A stretch of DNA of 9,248 nt. Source: JAOTYV01 sp964469835. Its GTDB lineage: Bacteria; Pseudomonadota; Alphaproteobacteria; UBA8366. Where the stretch lies: the NCBI GenBank assembly GCA_964469835.1, contig CAYYBI010000461.1:1-9248 (forward strand), in the 5' to 3' direction. Position numbers and translations under genes: made by a program. Below, piece by piece: positions 1 to 6,974 of this stretch. Below the pieces are notes generated by a model, which saw nothing but the letters and a program-made list of their open reading frames with translations, did not search any database and was not told where the DNA came from. Numbering within the stretch: the first letter of the stretch is position 1; each line of letters starts with the position of its first letter.

Positions 1-1244
1 CGGACCTCGCCGTCTCGAATGCCCGTTGAACGGAAGGTCATCTGCCCTGAGAGGCCAGCCAAGGCAACGCTCGGCGCAGTCAGTCGCTTGGCCTCGAAAC
101 TCAGCGCGAGATCCGGTGCGATTAAGGTTCTCGTGAACCTCGCCTGCAGAGTGAGCTGTTCAACTTCGGTACGGCCGGGGCCGATCGGTAAGCGGCGCCC
201 TTGCCTGCTGCGGACGGTGCCGCGCGCGTCGATAGCCAGGTCGTCAGTGTCCATACGGCCATCGAACTCCATCTGGAGGACTTCCCCCTCCCATTTGGCG
301 GCATCGACTTCGAGAATACCCTCAGCGTCGTACTGTCCTGATACCCGGTAACGATGCGAACCTGACCACAGGAGACTTGAAGGACTCGACTGCTGTGGCG
401 CGACATTCGCGGTGCCGGTGAGCTGAAACTTCAGGTCGGCGCCGGACTGAACAGCGATGTCGACGGACACTGACGCTGCGCCGTCGAAGGTGATGGCCGA
501 GCGCGCGCGCCACGCCGAAAGCGGACCATCACCCTTCAGACTGCCTTGAAGGGCCGGCAGGGCCGGGACGCCCAGTGTCCGTGCGATGAGCCCGCCGGCC
601 GCTTCGGCTATGTCAAGATCGATCCCCAAAATCCCGTCCGCGGGCCGGTAGGTCGCCGTGAGCCGCACCTTGCCCATCGGGCCATCGCTCCGCTGCACCG
701 ACAGCGTACCTTCAACCGTATTCTCAGGGCCGCTTTCGACCGTTCCCTTGATCTGCAATACCGCTTCGGTGCCGAGCACAGAGACGCCGAGAGAAAGATC
801 TTCGACGTCGAGATTGCTTACACGCAACAATGGCAAATCGCGTAACGACTGTAAGCCGGATAAACGGGCCCCGCCGTCAGCGGTTGTCGCGGGAAGCCGG
901 TCGATCCGAAAGCCACGAAGGCGGAGCTCTTGCAGATGAATGATGCCGTGCAAAATTTGCTCAGGGCTCCAGAAAATATCGACGGAGCGAATCTCGAGCC
1001 ACGCATTCGACGGATCTTTTACCGAGACGTCCTGTAGATGTATGCGTCGATAAATGTTTCCTGTGAGGCGGCCGATCGTCACCGCCCTTTCCCCCTCGGC
1101 GCTCGCGAGATGCGCAATTCGGCCGGCAAGCCACGCCCGTCCAGGCTCGCTCTGAACCCAGCCGTAGAAGGCCGCAGCCAACACAACCAACAGACCCAGT
1201 AGTCCGAGAGCCCCAAATGCGACCTTGGAATAGATGCGTTTCAT
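1..1244 (-). CDS. tamB: Translocation and assembly module protein TamB, N-terminal part (runs off left edge)
   Basis: This is an open frame of 414 codons with no stop, continuing past the left edge of the window. The protein starts MKRIYSKVAFGALGLLGL and has one membrane segment at about residues 7-27, followed by a QSEPGRAWLAGRI stretch typical of TamB N-termini. The rest is repetitive beta-rich sequence of the AsmA/TamB type (for example LQELRLRGFRIDRLP near residue 105), expected to form a long groove across the periplasm. In the family, TamB is anchored in the inner membrane and works with the outer-membrane protein TamA in outer-membrane protein insertion and, in more recent models, lipid transport. 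Full-length members usually exceed 1000 residues, so the conserved C-terminal domain must lie outside the window. The ATG is only 9 bases after the tamA stop, with a weak ribosome binding site, so translation is probably coupled to tamA. Identification rests on the N-terminal anchor, the fold style and the position after tamA. Confidence 0.9.
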   Translation of the reverse strand, partial: MKRIYSKVAFGALGLLGLLVVLAAAFYGWVQSEPGRAWLAGRIAHLASAEGERAVTIGRLTGNIYRRIHLQDVSVKDPSNAWLEIRSVDIFWSPEQILHGIIHLQELRLRGFRIDRLPATTADGGARLSGLQSLRDLPLLRVSNLDVEDLSLGVSVLGTEAVLQIKGTVESGPENTVEGTLSVQRSDGPMGKVRLTATYRPADGILGIDLDIAEAAGGLIARTLGVPALPALQGSLKGDGPLSAWRARSAITFDGAASVSVDIAVQSGADLKFQLTGTANVAPQQSSPSSLLWSGSHRYRVSGQYDAEGILEVDAAKWEGEVLQMEFDGRMDTDDLAIDARGTVRSRQGRRLPIGPGRTEVEQLTLQARFTRTLIAPDLALSFEAKRLTAPSVALAGLSGQMTFRSTGIRDGEV

Positions 1245-1253
1245 ATCAACCGA

Positions 1254-3098
1254 TCAGAACGCCTGGCCAATACTGATATAGAACTCGAATGTGTCATCCA
1301 CGCCGTCCCTGCCGTTTATGGGAAACGCTACGTCGGCCCTCAGCGGGCCAAACCCGGTGAAATAGCGTAGCCCCAGTCCGGCGGCCCACCGTATCGTCTC
1401 ATTGAACGACGGATACGAGTCATCGAAGACAGTCCCGCCGTCAATGAAAGGCACGATGCCGAATTTCTCCGTCACGCGAACGCGCAGTTCGCCGCTTAAC
1501 TCGATCAAAGAACGCCCGCCGAGAGGGTCGTTGCTGAAATCGAGCGGGCCTACACGCTCGAACTCATACCCTCTGACAGAGCCGCCACCCCCGGCATAGA
1601 ACCGCTTGTCCGCCGGGAGGCTTTCCCTCGAGGCGCCAACTAGGGATCCAATGCGTAGCCGGCTGGCAGCCACGAACCGTTTCCCCTTATCAATGGCATG
1701 GTAAGTGGAACCGCCGGCGCGCATGCGGAGAAAGCTCAGTGCTTCGTCGTAGGTGCCAAGATAAGGCGTGGCCGATAGATTGAGCTTAAAACCACGAGTG
1801 GGGTTAAGTGGGTCGTCCGTCGTCGTGCGCGACGCCGTAACCGGCAGGCCAAAAAGCTTGGCATAATGATCCTCAAAATTATCCGTCACCTTGGCAAGTT
1901 CGCCGGTGACCCCTAGGGTTGCGCGCCAGTTCGATCGGTACTGCCTCTCCAACGCGACCGTCGCCGCAACACTCTGTTCCTCGAAGGCATCGGTATCGCG
2001 ATTGGTAATACTGGCCTCCGAGAGCAGGGCTTGGTTATGCGCCAAGAAGGCGGGCTTACGAAACTCGAGCTTGCCTCTCTGTCCGATCTCCGCGCCCGTG
2101 ATGGTCGCCCGGAGCCGCTCGTTGCGCCCTAGTATGTTCCGATGTTCCCAATACACTTCCCCGTTGAATCCGATGTCCGTCGAGTAGCTTAGCCCTGCGC
2201 CCACCGACCGGTGCGGTCGCTCTGATAACTCGATGGTTACCGGCAGCCGCCCCTGCTCGTCCAACTTCGGGGCAATTGAAATCTTGATGCTAGAAAACAG
2301 GTTGGTTGCTGATAAAACGCTTCTCGTACTCGCCACCTTGCGACGATCAAAGATGTCGCCCTCACCCCAGGTCACCAACCGGCGGATATAGCTCACGTCG
2401 ACACTGGTCAACCCGAGGATGGCAAGCGGACCGAACCTCGCCCGCATTTCAGGATCGACCGTCACATGAACGGTCATCCGCCGCTCGGGATGAATCACCA
2501 CGGCCTTGAGGTTCGTCACCTTGGCGAAGGGATAGCCCCGCTCCCCGAGAATGGCCGTCACTTTGCGCTCCGCCCCCCTGAGTGCCGGCGCGCGTGCTGG
2601 CATACCGATGCGAATGCCAAGATCTTGCAGCGTCGGTTGATCCGGAGACGCTGGTGCGGCTTCGCCCAGGTACTCGACCTTGAATGCGCTCAGTGTGTAC
2701 CGGCCGCCGGGAACGACGTTCAACCGGACGGTTACCGGCCGTGCTGTGGCATCAACCTGATAGCTCAGCGTGGCCGCATAGTAGCCCTCGGATTTCAACG
2801 TTGCCCGCAGGCGTTCGAGATCGTTCCGGGCGCGCCGCCCCAAGCCCGCGACCGTCGCGGGGGGCCGCTTGATCAGCGCGCGCAACTGCGACGCAGATTC
2901 GAGAATATCTAGCAACTGCCGATCCTCTATCCCTGTTATCGACAGGTCATACGCAACACCAGCCTGTGGCGCCTCCCGCGGCGGCGTTTGGTCCTCGTCC
3001 TCGTCCTCCGATCCCATAGCCGGAGCTCCGCCAAGACCGATCACGGCCATCAACGCAAGAACCAGCAAACGCAAGTGATTCCCTGTCAGACCCACCAT
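1254..3098 (-). CDS. tamA: Outer-membrane Omp85-family protein TamA
   Basis: TamA is the outer-membrane half of the translocation and assembly module. Numbered from an upstream GTG at 3155 (633 residues), the protein has a signal peptide at about 20-48, an acidic Asp/Glu run at about 50-56, periplasmic POTRA domains at about 68-310, and a 16-strand-type barrel from about 315 to the end. Omp85 hallmarks are visible: the VRGY motif of loop 6 at 527-530 after a glycine run, the FGPLRADVAFPI stretch near the end, and a terminal phenylalanine (ISIGQAF). I prefer the ATG at 3098 (614 residues). It puts MVGLTGNHLRLLVLALMAV directly at the N-terminus as a normal signal peptide and follows a purine-rich AAGAAAGAAG. 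The GTG at 3155 has no ribosome binding site and would add 19 residues ahead of the signal. The gene lies 84 bases after yejF and 9 bases before tamB. A generic BamA-like protein is less likely because tamB is adjacent. Confidence 0.92.
   Translation of the reverse strand: MVGLTGNHLRLLVLALMAVIGLGGAPAMGSEDEDEDQTPPREAPQAGVAYDLSITGIEDRQLLDILESASQLRALIKRPPATVAGLGRRARNDLERLRATLKSEGYYAATLSYQVDATARPVTVRLNVVPGGRYTLSAFKVEYLGEAAPASPDQPTLQDLGIRIGMPARAPALRGAERKVTAILGERGYPFAKVTNLKAVVIHPERRMTVHVTVDPEMRARFGPLAILGLTSVDVSYIRRLVTWGEGDIFDRRKVASTRSVLSATNLFSSIKISIAPKLDEQGRLPVTIELSERPHRSVGAGLSYSTDIGFNGEVYWEHRNILGRNERLRATITGAEIGQRGKLEFRKPAFLAHNQALLSEASITNRDTDAFEEQSVAATVALERQYRSNWRATLGVTGELAKVTDNFEDHYAKLFGLPVTASRTTTDDPLNPTRGFKLNLSATPYLGTYDEALSFLRMRAGGSTYHAIDKGKRFVAASRLRIGSLVGASRESLPADKRFYAGGGGSVRGYEFERVGPLDFSNDPLGGRSLIELSGELRVRVTEKFGIVPFIDGGTVFDDSYPSFNETIRWAAGLGLRYFTGFGPLRADVAFPINGRDGVDDTFEFYISIGQAF
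2991..3008 (-). repeat. Three tandem hexamers encoding an acidic run in TamA
   Basis: The plus strand reads GTCCTC three times in a row. In the tamA frame this encodes alternating Glu and Asp just after the predicted signal peptide cleavage region. A gain or loss of one unit would add or remove two acidic residues without shifting the frame. The tract is short, so instability is only a possibility. Confidence 0.6.
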
Positions 3099-3134
3099 CT
3101 TCTTTCTTACCGGCCCGAAGCGCGCGATCTCAAA

Positions 3135-3150
3135 GAAATTGTCGAATTTC
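3135..3150. promoter_or_regulatory. Perfect 16-base dyad in the yejF-tamA gap (candidate operator or hairpin)
   Basis: The sequence GAAATT, four bases, AATTTC is a perfect inverted repeat with 6-base arms. It is AT-rich in a GC-rich surrounding and sits in the 84-base gap between the yejF stop (3183) and the preferred tamA ATG (3098). It could be a binding site for a dimeric regulator controlling tamA separately from yej. As RNA the stem is AT-only and weak, so it is a poor intrinsic terminator. A very weak promoter-like pair (GTGACG, 17 bases, TGAGAT) overlaps it. No known regulator motif is recognised. Confidence 0.35.
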
Positions 3151-3182
3151 GTCACCAGAGAACTGGGGCATCATCTCGCGTT

Positions 3183-4814
3183 TCAAGTTGCGACCACATC
3201 CGAATCGACGGCTTCAAGATCGAAAGCCGCCGCCAGTAATGCCCGAGTGTATGGCTGCTGCGGATTGGCGAAAATATTGGCCGACGGCCCCTGTTCGACG
3301 ACCTTGCCCCGCCGCATGACGATGAGGTCATCGGCCATCGCGCGTACGACCTTCAGGTCGTGACTGATAAACAGATAAGCCAGCCTATGATGATCCTGGA
3401 GCGTGCGCAGCAGATCGATAATCTGCGCCTGCACCGACATATCGAGCGCGGATGTCGGCTCATCCAGGATGACGAAGCGCGGCTTGACGATCATCGCACG
3501 TGCAATGGCAATCCGTTGACGCTGGCCTCCCGAAAACTCGTGCGGATATCGATCCTGGAAGTCCGGTTCCAGATCGACTTCTTCAAGAATATCGCTGATC
3601 ATCCGTCGGCGCTTTTTGGCATCGGTCTCGAGCTTGTGGATAATCAATCCTTCTTCGATGATCTGTCCCACAGACATCCGCGGGCTCAGCGCACTGAACG
3701 GATCTTGAAACACAACCTGGATCTCGCGCCGCAATGGCCTCAACGCACTCCACGCCATATCCTGGATCTGCTGCCCCTCGAACCGGATTGTGCCTTGGCT
3801 CGATTGCATGCGGATCAGCCCCATCGCCAGCGTGGATTTGCCCGATCCGCTTTCACCCACAACGCCCACCGTATGTCCTTCGCGGACCGACATAGTGACG
3901 CCGTCCACCGCCTTTACGTGCCCAACGGTGCGCCGAAAAATGCCTTTCCGGATTGGGAACCAGATCTTGAGATCGTCGGCGGCCATGATTTCCTGCCCGC
4001 CATCCTCCGGCGCCGGCGGTTCGCCCTTGGGTTCCGCATCGATCAGACGCTTCGTGTAGTCATGCTGCGGCGATTGGAAAACCGCAGCAGCGTCACCCGT
4101 TTCGACGATTTTTCCGTTTGTCATGACGCAAACCCGGTCAGCAACCTTCCGAACGACTCCGAGATCATGAGTAATCAGCAACAACGCCATACCTGTTTCG
4201 CGTTGCAACTCCTTCAACAAGGCGAGGATCTGCGCTTGAACCGTGACATCGAGCGCCGTGGTCGGTTCGTCAGCGATGATAATTTCGGGTTCATTGGCCA
4301 ACGCCATGGCGATCATGACACGCTGGCGCTGCCCACCGGAAAGTTCATGCGGGAATGCCTTGAGGCGTTGTTCGGCATCCGGAATTCCGACGTGGTCGAG
4401 CAGTTCGAGCACGCGTTCGCGGCAAGCGGTTGGGTCGAGATTTTTATGGACAACCAGGATTTCCGAGATCTGCTTCTCGATTGTATGCAAGGGATTCAAA
4501 GAACTCATCGGTTCCTGAAACACAACAGCGATCCGATCGCCACGCACCGCGCGAAGCTGCGCGTCGGACATCTCCATGATGTCCTCGCCATGGAAGAGGA
4601 TCTCACCGCCGCTGTAGTGCGCCGGCGGGCTGGGGACGAGTTGCAGTATCGAGAGCGCCGTTACCGACTTACCCGACCCGCTCTCACCAACCAGTGCCAG
4701 AGTTTCGCCCGGGTCCAGTTCGAACGAAACCCCGTCTACGGCGGCAACCCGGCGCTCACCGGACCCAAAACTCACCTGCAGATCGCGAACCTGTAGCATC
4801 GGTCGAACGGTCAT
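3183..4814 (-). CDS. yejF: YejF-type peptide ABC transporter, fused double ATPase
   Basis: This cytoplasmic ATPase powers the YejABEF importer. The 543-residue chain carries two complete nucleotide-binding domains. Domain 1 has Walker A GESGSGKS at 43-50, Q-loop Gln100, signature LSGGQ at 158-162, Walker B IIIADE at 178-183 and H-loop His216. Domain 2 has Walker A at 320-327, Q-loop Gln370, signature FSGGQ at 427-431, Walker B FVILDE at 447-452 and His485. A linker of about 40 residues joins the two halves, and the dipeptide-transporter region NPQQPYTRALL lies near the C-terminus. All catalytic residues are present in both halves, so both sites should be active. The ATG overlaps the yejE stop as ATGA and has a good ribosome binding site, GAGGAAG, shortly upstream. 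The fused layout and the four-gene order separate it from the Dpp/Opp systems, which use two separate ATPases. Confidence 0.94.
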   Translation of the reverse strand: MTVRPMLQVRDLQVSFGSGERRVAAVDGVSFELDPGETLALVGESGSGKSVTALSILQLVPSPPAHYSGGEILFHGEDIMEMSDAQLRAVRGDRIAVVFQEPMSSLNPLHTIEKQISEILVVHKNLDPTACRERVLELLDHVGIPDAEQRLKAFPHELSGGQRQRVMIAMALANEPEIIIADEPTTALDVTVQAQILALLKELQRETGMALLLITHDLGVVRKVADRVCVMTNGKIVETGDAAAVFQSPQHDYTKRLIDAEPKGEPPAPEDGGQEIMAADDLKIWFPIRKGIFRRTVGHVKAVDGVTMSVREGHTVGVVGESGSGKSTLAMGLIRMQSSQGTIRFEGQQIQDMAWSALRPLRREIQVVFQDPFSALSPRMSVGQIIEEGLIIHKLETDAKKRRRMISDILEEVDLEPDFQDRYPHEFSGGQRQRIAIARAMIVKPRFVILDEPTSALDMSVQAQIIDLLRTLQDHHRLAYLFISHDLKVVRAMADDLIVMRRGKVVEQGPSANIFANPQQPYTRALLAAAFDLEAVDSDVVAT

Positions 4815-5872
4815 TGCATGCTCTTCCTCGGGTCGAACGCATCCCGTACGGCTTCACCGACGAAGATCAGCAGGCTCAGGGTTACCGCGAGCGTGAAAAA
4901 CGCCGCCAGACCTAGCCACGGGGCGTGAACGTTGTTCTTGCCCTGGGCCAAAAGCTCCCCCAGCGACGGTGATCCAGGTGGCAACCCGAATCCAAGAAAA
5001 TCAAGCGACGTCAGCGTGGTGATCGAGCCATTCAAGATGAACGGCATGAAGGTCAGGGCGGCAACCATCGCATTCGGCAAGACATGCCGCCGCATGATGT
5101 AGAGGTTGCTGGCGCCCATCGACCGGGCGGCCCGCACATAATCAAAATTGCGGGCCCGCAGGAATTCCGCGCGCACGACGCCAACGAGCGACGTCCAGCC
5201 GAACAACACCATGATGCCGAGCAGCCACAAGAAACTTGGCTCGACCACACTCGCTAGGATAATCAGAAGAAACAGGTTCGGCAGACCATTCCAAATCTCG
5301 ACGAATCGCTGCGCCAGCAAATCCGTCCAGCCGCCGAAATAGCCCTGCACACCCCCAGCTGCGATTCCGATCGCGGAGCCCAAGAATGTCAGGGTCAGTC
5401 CGAAAACCACGGATATGCGGAATCCATAGATGACCCGTGCAAACACGTCCCGTCCCTGATCGTCAGTGCCGAGCAAATTTTCCAGGGTCGGCGGCGATGG
5501 TGCGGGTTCGGTCAGGCCAAAGTTCACCGTGCGATAACTGTAGCGGATTGGCGGCCAGACCATCCAACCGCCTTTATGCCGGATGAGATCCTGAACGTCG
5601 CGTTGCCGGTACGCGGCTTCCGTCCGCATTTCGCCGCCAAAGGCCGTTTCGGGATAGATCTTGACAATCGGGAAATATAGGGTGCCCTGGCTGTATACGA
5701 GAATCGGTTTATCGTTCGCCAGAAATTCAGCGAACAGGCTGACGAAAAATAGGGAAAGAAAGATCACGGCCGAGACGTAGCCCCGCTTGTTGGACTTGAA
5801 CGTCCGCCAGCGGCGCTGCGCCATTGCCGAGAGCCGCCGCTCCACCCATCCTTGTTTCCGAGTTTCATTCAT
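4811..5872 (-). CDS. yejE: YejE-type peptide ABC transporter permease
   Basis: This is an inner-membrane permease subunit of the importer, in the DppC/OppC-like family. With the start used here it has 353 residues, close to the usual size. A basic cytoplasmic N-terminus (about 1-30) leads into membrane segment 1 (about 32-50). A periplasmic loop of roughly 100 residues follows, as is typical of YejE, ending in GTDDQGRDVFARVIYGFRIS (135-154). Further membrane segments lie at about 155-175, 198-230, 268-290 and 320-340. The ATPase-contacting EAA loop is at about 245-268 (YVRAARSMGASNLYIMRRHV). A longer frame begins with a TTG at 5905, but the ATG at 5872 has GAGG six bases upstream and overlaps the yejB stop by 8 bases (ATGAATGA), so I use it. 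The stop overlaps the yejF start by 4 bases. Confidence 0.93.
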   Translation of the reverse strand: MNETRKQGWVERRLSAMAQRRWRTFKSNKRGYVSAVIFLSLFFVSLFAEFLANDKPILVYSQGTLYFPIVKIYPETAFGGEMRTEAAYRQRDVQDLIRHKGGWMVWPPIRYSYRTVNFGLTEPAPSPPTLENLLGTDDQGRDVFARVIYGFRISVVFGLTLTFLGSAIGIAAGGVQGYFGGWTDLLAQRFVEIWNGLPNLFLLIILASVVEPSFLWLLGIMVLFGWTSLVGVVRAEFLRARNFDYVRAARSMGASNLYIMRRHVLPNAMVAALTFMPFILNGSITTLTSLDFLGFGLPPGSPSLGELLAQGKNNVHAPWLGLAAFFTLAVTLSLLIFVGEAVRDAFDPRKSMQ

Positions 5873-6974
5873 CCCGGGCCTCGAAATCGATGCGGGGATC
5901 GACAATCGTATAAACGATATCGCCGATCAGATGCAGCACGAGCCCCAACAGCGTAAAGAAATAGAGCGTCGCAAACATGATCGGATAATCGCGCTTCACA
6001 ACCGCCTCGAAGCCGAGCAGTCCCAATCCGTCGAGCGAGAAAATCACCTCGATCAGCAGCGCGCCGGTGAACAGAATGTGGATGAATGCGCTCGGAAACC
6101 CGGCGATTACGATGAGCATGGCGTTCCGGAACACATGACCGTACAGCACCCGCGCCTCGGTGAGCCCCTTCGCCCGCGCGGTCGAGACGTAAAGCATGTG
6201 AATCTGGTCCAGAAAGGAATTCTTGGTCAAAAAGGTCAGCGTGGCGAAGCCGTGAATAACCAATGCGGTAATCGGCAGGACAAGATGCCAGAAATAATCG
6301 AGAATCCGCTCCGGCCAGGACATCAGATGCCAGTCTTCCGAGGTGAGCCCTCGAAGCGGGAACCAGTCGAGAAAACTGCCTCCGGCAAAAAGCACAATCA
6401 GGATGATGGCGAACAGGAAACCCGGGATTGCGTACCCGACGATAACGAAGGCGCTGGTCCAAACATCGAAGGCCGAGCCGTCATGTACCGCCTTTCGGAT
6501 TCCCAGCGGAATGGACACAAGATAAACGATGAGCGTCGTCCACAGGCCCAGCGAGATGGAGACCGGCATTTTCGAGATGACCAGGTCGAGTACCGTTTCG
6601 TCGCGGAAATAACTGCGTCCGAAATCGAACCGGATGAGATTGCCCATCATCAGAAAAAAACGCTCATGCAAGGGCCGGTCGAAACCGAACTGCTTCTCGA
6701 GATCCTTGATGAATTCCGGATCGAGGCCTTGCGCGCCCCGGTACTCGCTGACCGCCGTTGCACCCGCAGCGCCCACGCCATCCATCGATCCGGCGGTTTC
6801 GCCTTCGCCGCCGCTGAACCGGCTCGTCGCGCCGACATCGCTGCCGGTAATCTGGGCGACCAGCTGTTCGACCGGACCGCCGGGCGCGAACTGAACAATG
6901 ATGAAATTTATGACTATGATCCCAAGCAGGGTTGGGATCATCAGCAGCAGCCGTCGAATGATGTATGCGGCCAC
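5865..6974 (-). CDS. yejB: YejB-type peptide ABC transporter permease
   Basis: This is the first inner-membrane permease of the importer, in the DppB/OppB-like family, with 369 residues. The N-terminus MAAYIIRRLLLMIPTLLGII opens membrane segment 1 (about 8-29) and is followed by the family motif FAPGGPVEQL. A Gly/Ser/Ala-rich periplasmic loop covers about 45-75. Later segments lie at about 138-158, 172-198, 230-250, 283-312 and 335-357, and the protein ends with the typical VDPRIDF. The EAA loop is at about 262-285 (YVSTARAKGLTEARVLYGHV) with the conserved glycine at 270. The start is GTG and shares one base with the yejA stop (TAGTG). GGGACGG just upstream is the likely ribosome binding site. 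The next in-frame ATG would delete much of membrane segment 1, which supports the GTG. A 6-base inverted repeat covers the binding site. Confidence 0.93.
   Translation of the reverse strand: MAAYIIRRLLLMIPTLLGIIVINFIIVQFAPGGPVEQLVAQITGSDVGATSRFSGGEGETAGSMDGVGAAGATAVSEYRGAQGLDPEFIKDLEKQFGFDRPLHERFFLMMGNLIRFDFGRSYFRDETVLDLVISKMPVSISLGLWTTLIVYLVSIPLGIRKAVHDGSAFDVWTSAFVIVGYAIPGFLFAIILIVLFAGGSFLDWFPLRGLTSEDWHLMSWPERILDYFWHLVLPITALVIHGFATLTFLTKNSFLDQIHMLYVSTARAKGLTEARVLYGHVFRNAMLIVIAGFPSAFIHILFTGALLIEVIFSLDGLGLLGFEAVVKRDYPIMFATLYFFTLLGLVLHLIGDIVYTIVDPRIDFEARDE

Noticed and set aside
3099..3182. A transcription terminator between yejF and tamA
   Set aside because: There is no GC-rich stem followed by a T run. 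The only hairpin is the AT-only dyad with three T bases after it.
3360..4796. A 478-codon open frame on the plus strand opposite yejF
   Set aside because: It lies wholly antisense to a gene with all ABC ATPase motifs. Its translation is rich in Arg, His and Gln with no recognisable domain. Long antisense frames are common opposite GC-rich genes.
5865..5905. Longer yejE start at the TTG at 5905
   Set aside because: The ATG at 5872 has a well-spaced GAGG and a short overlap with the yejB stop. The longer form would overlap yejB by 41 bases with no clear ribosome binding site.
6654..6660. A run of seven identical bases in yejB as a possible slippage or frameshift site
   Set aside because: The frame is intact on both sides, the protein matches the family through this point, and there is no alternative frame product of interest.
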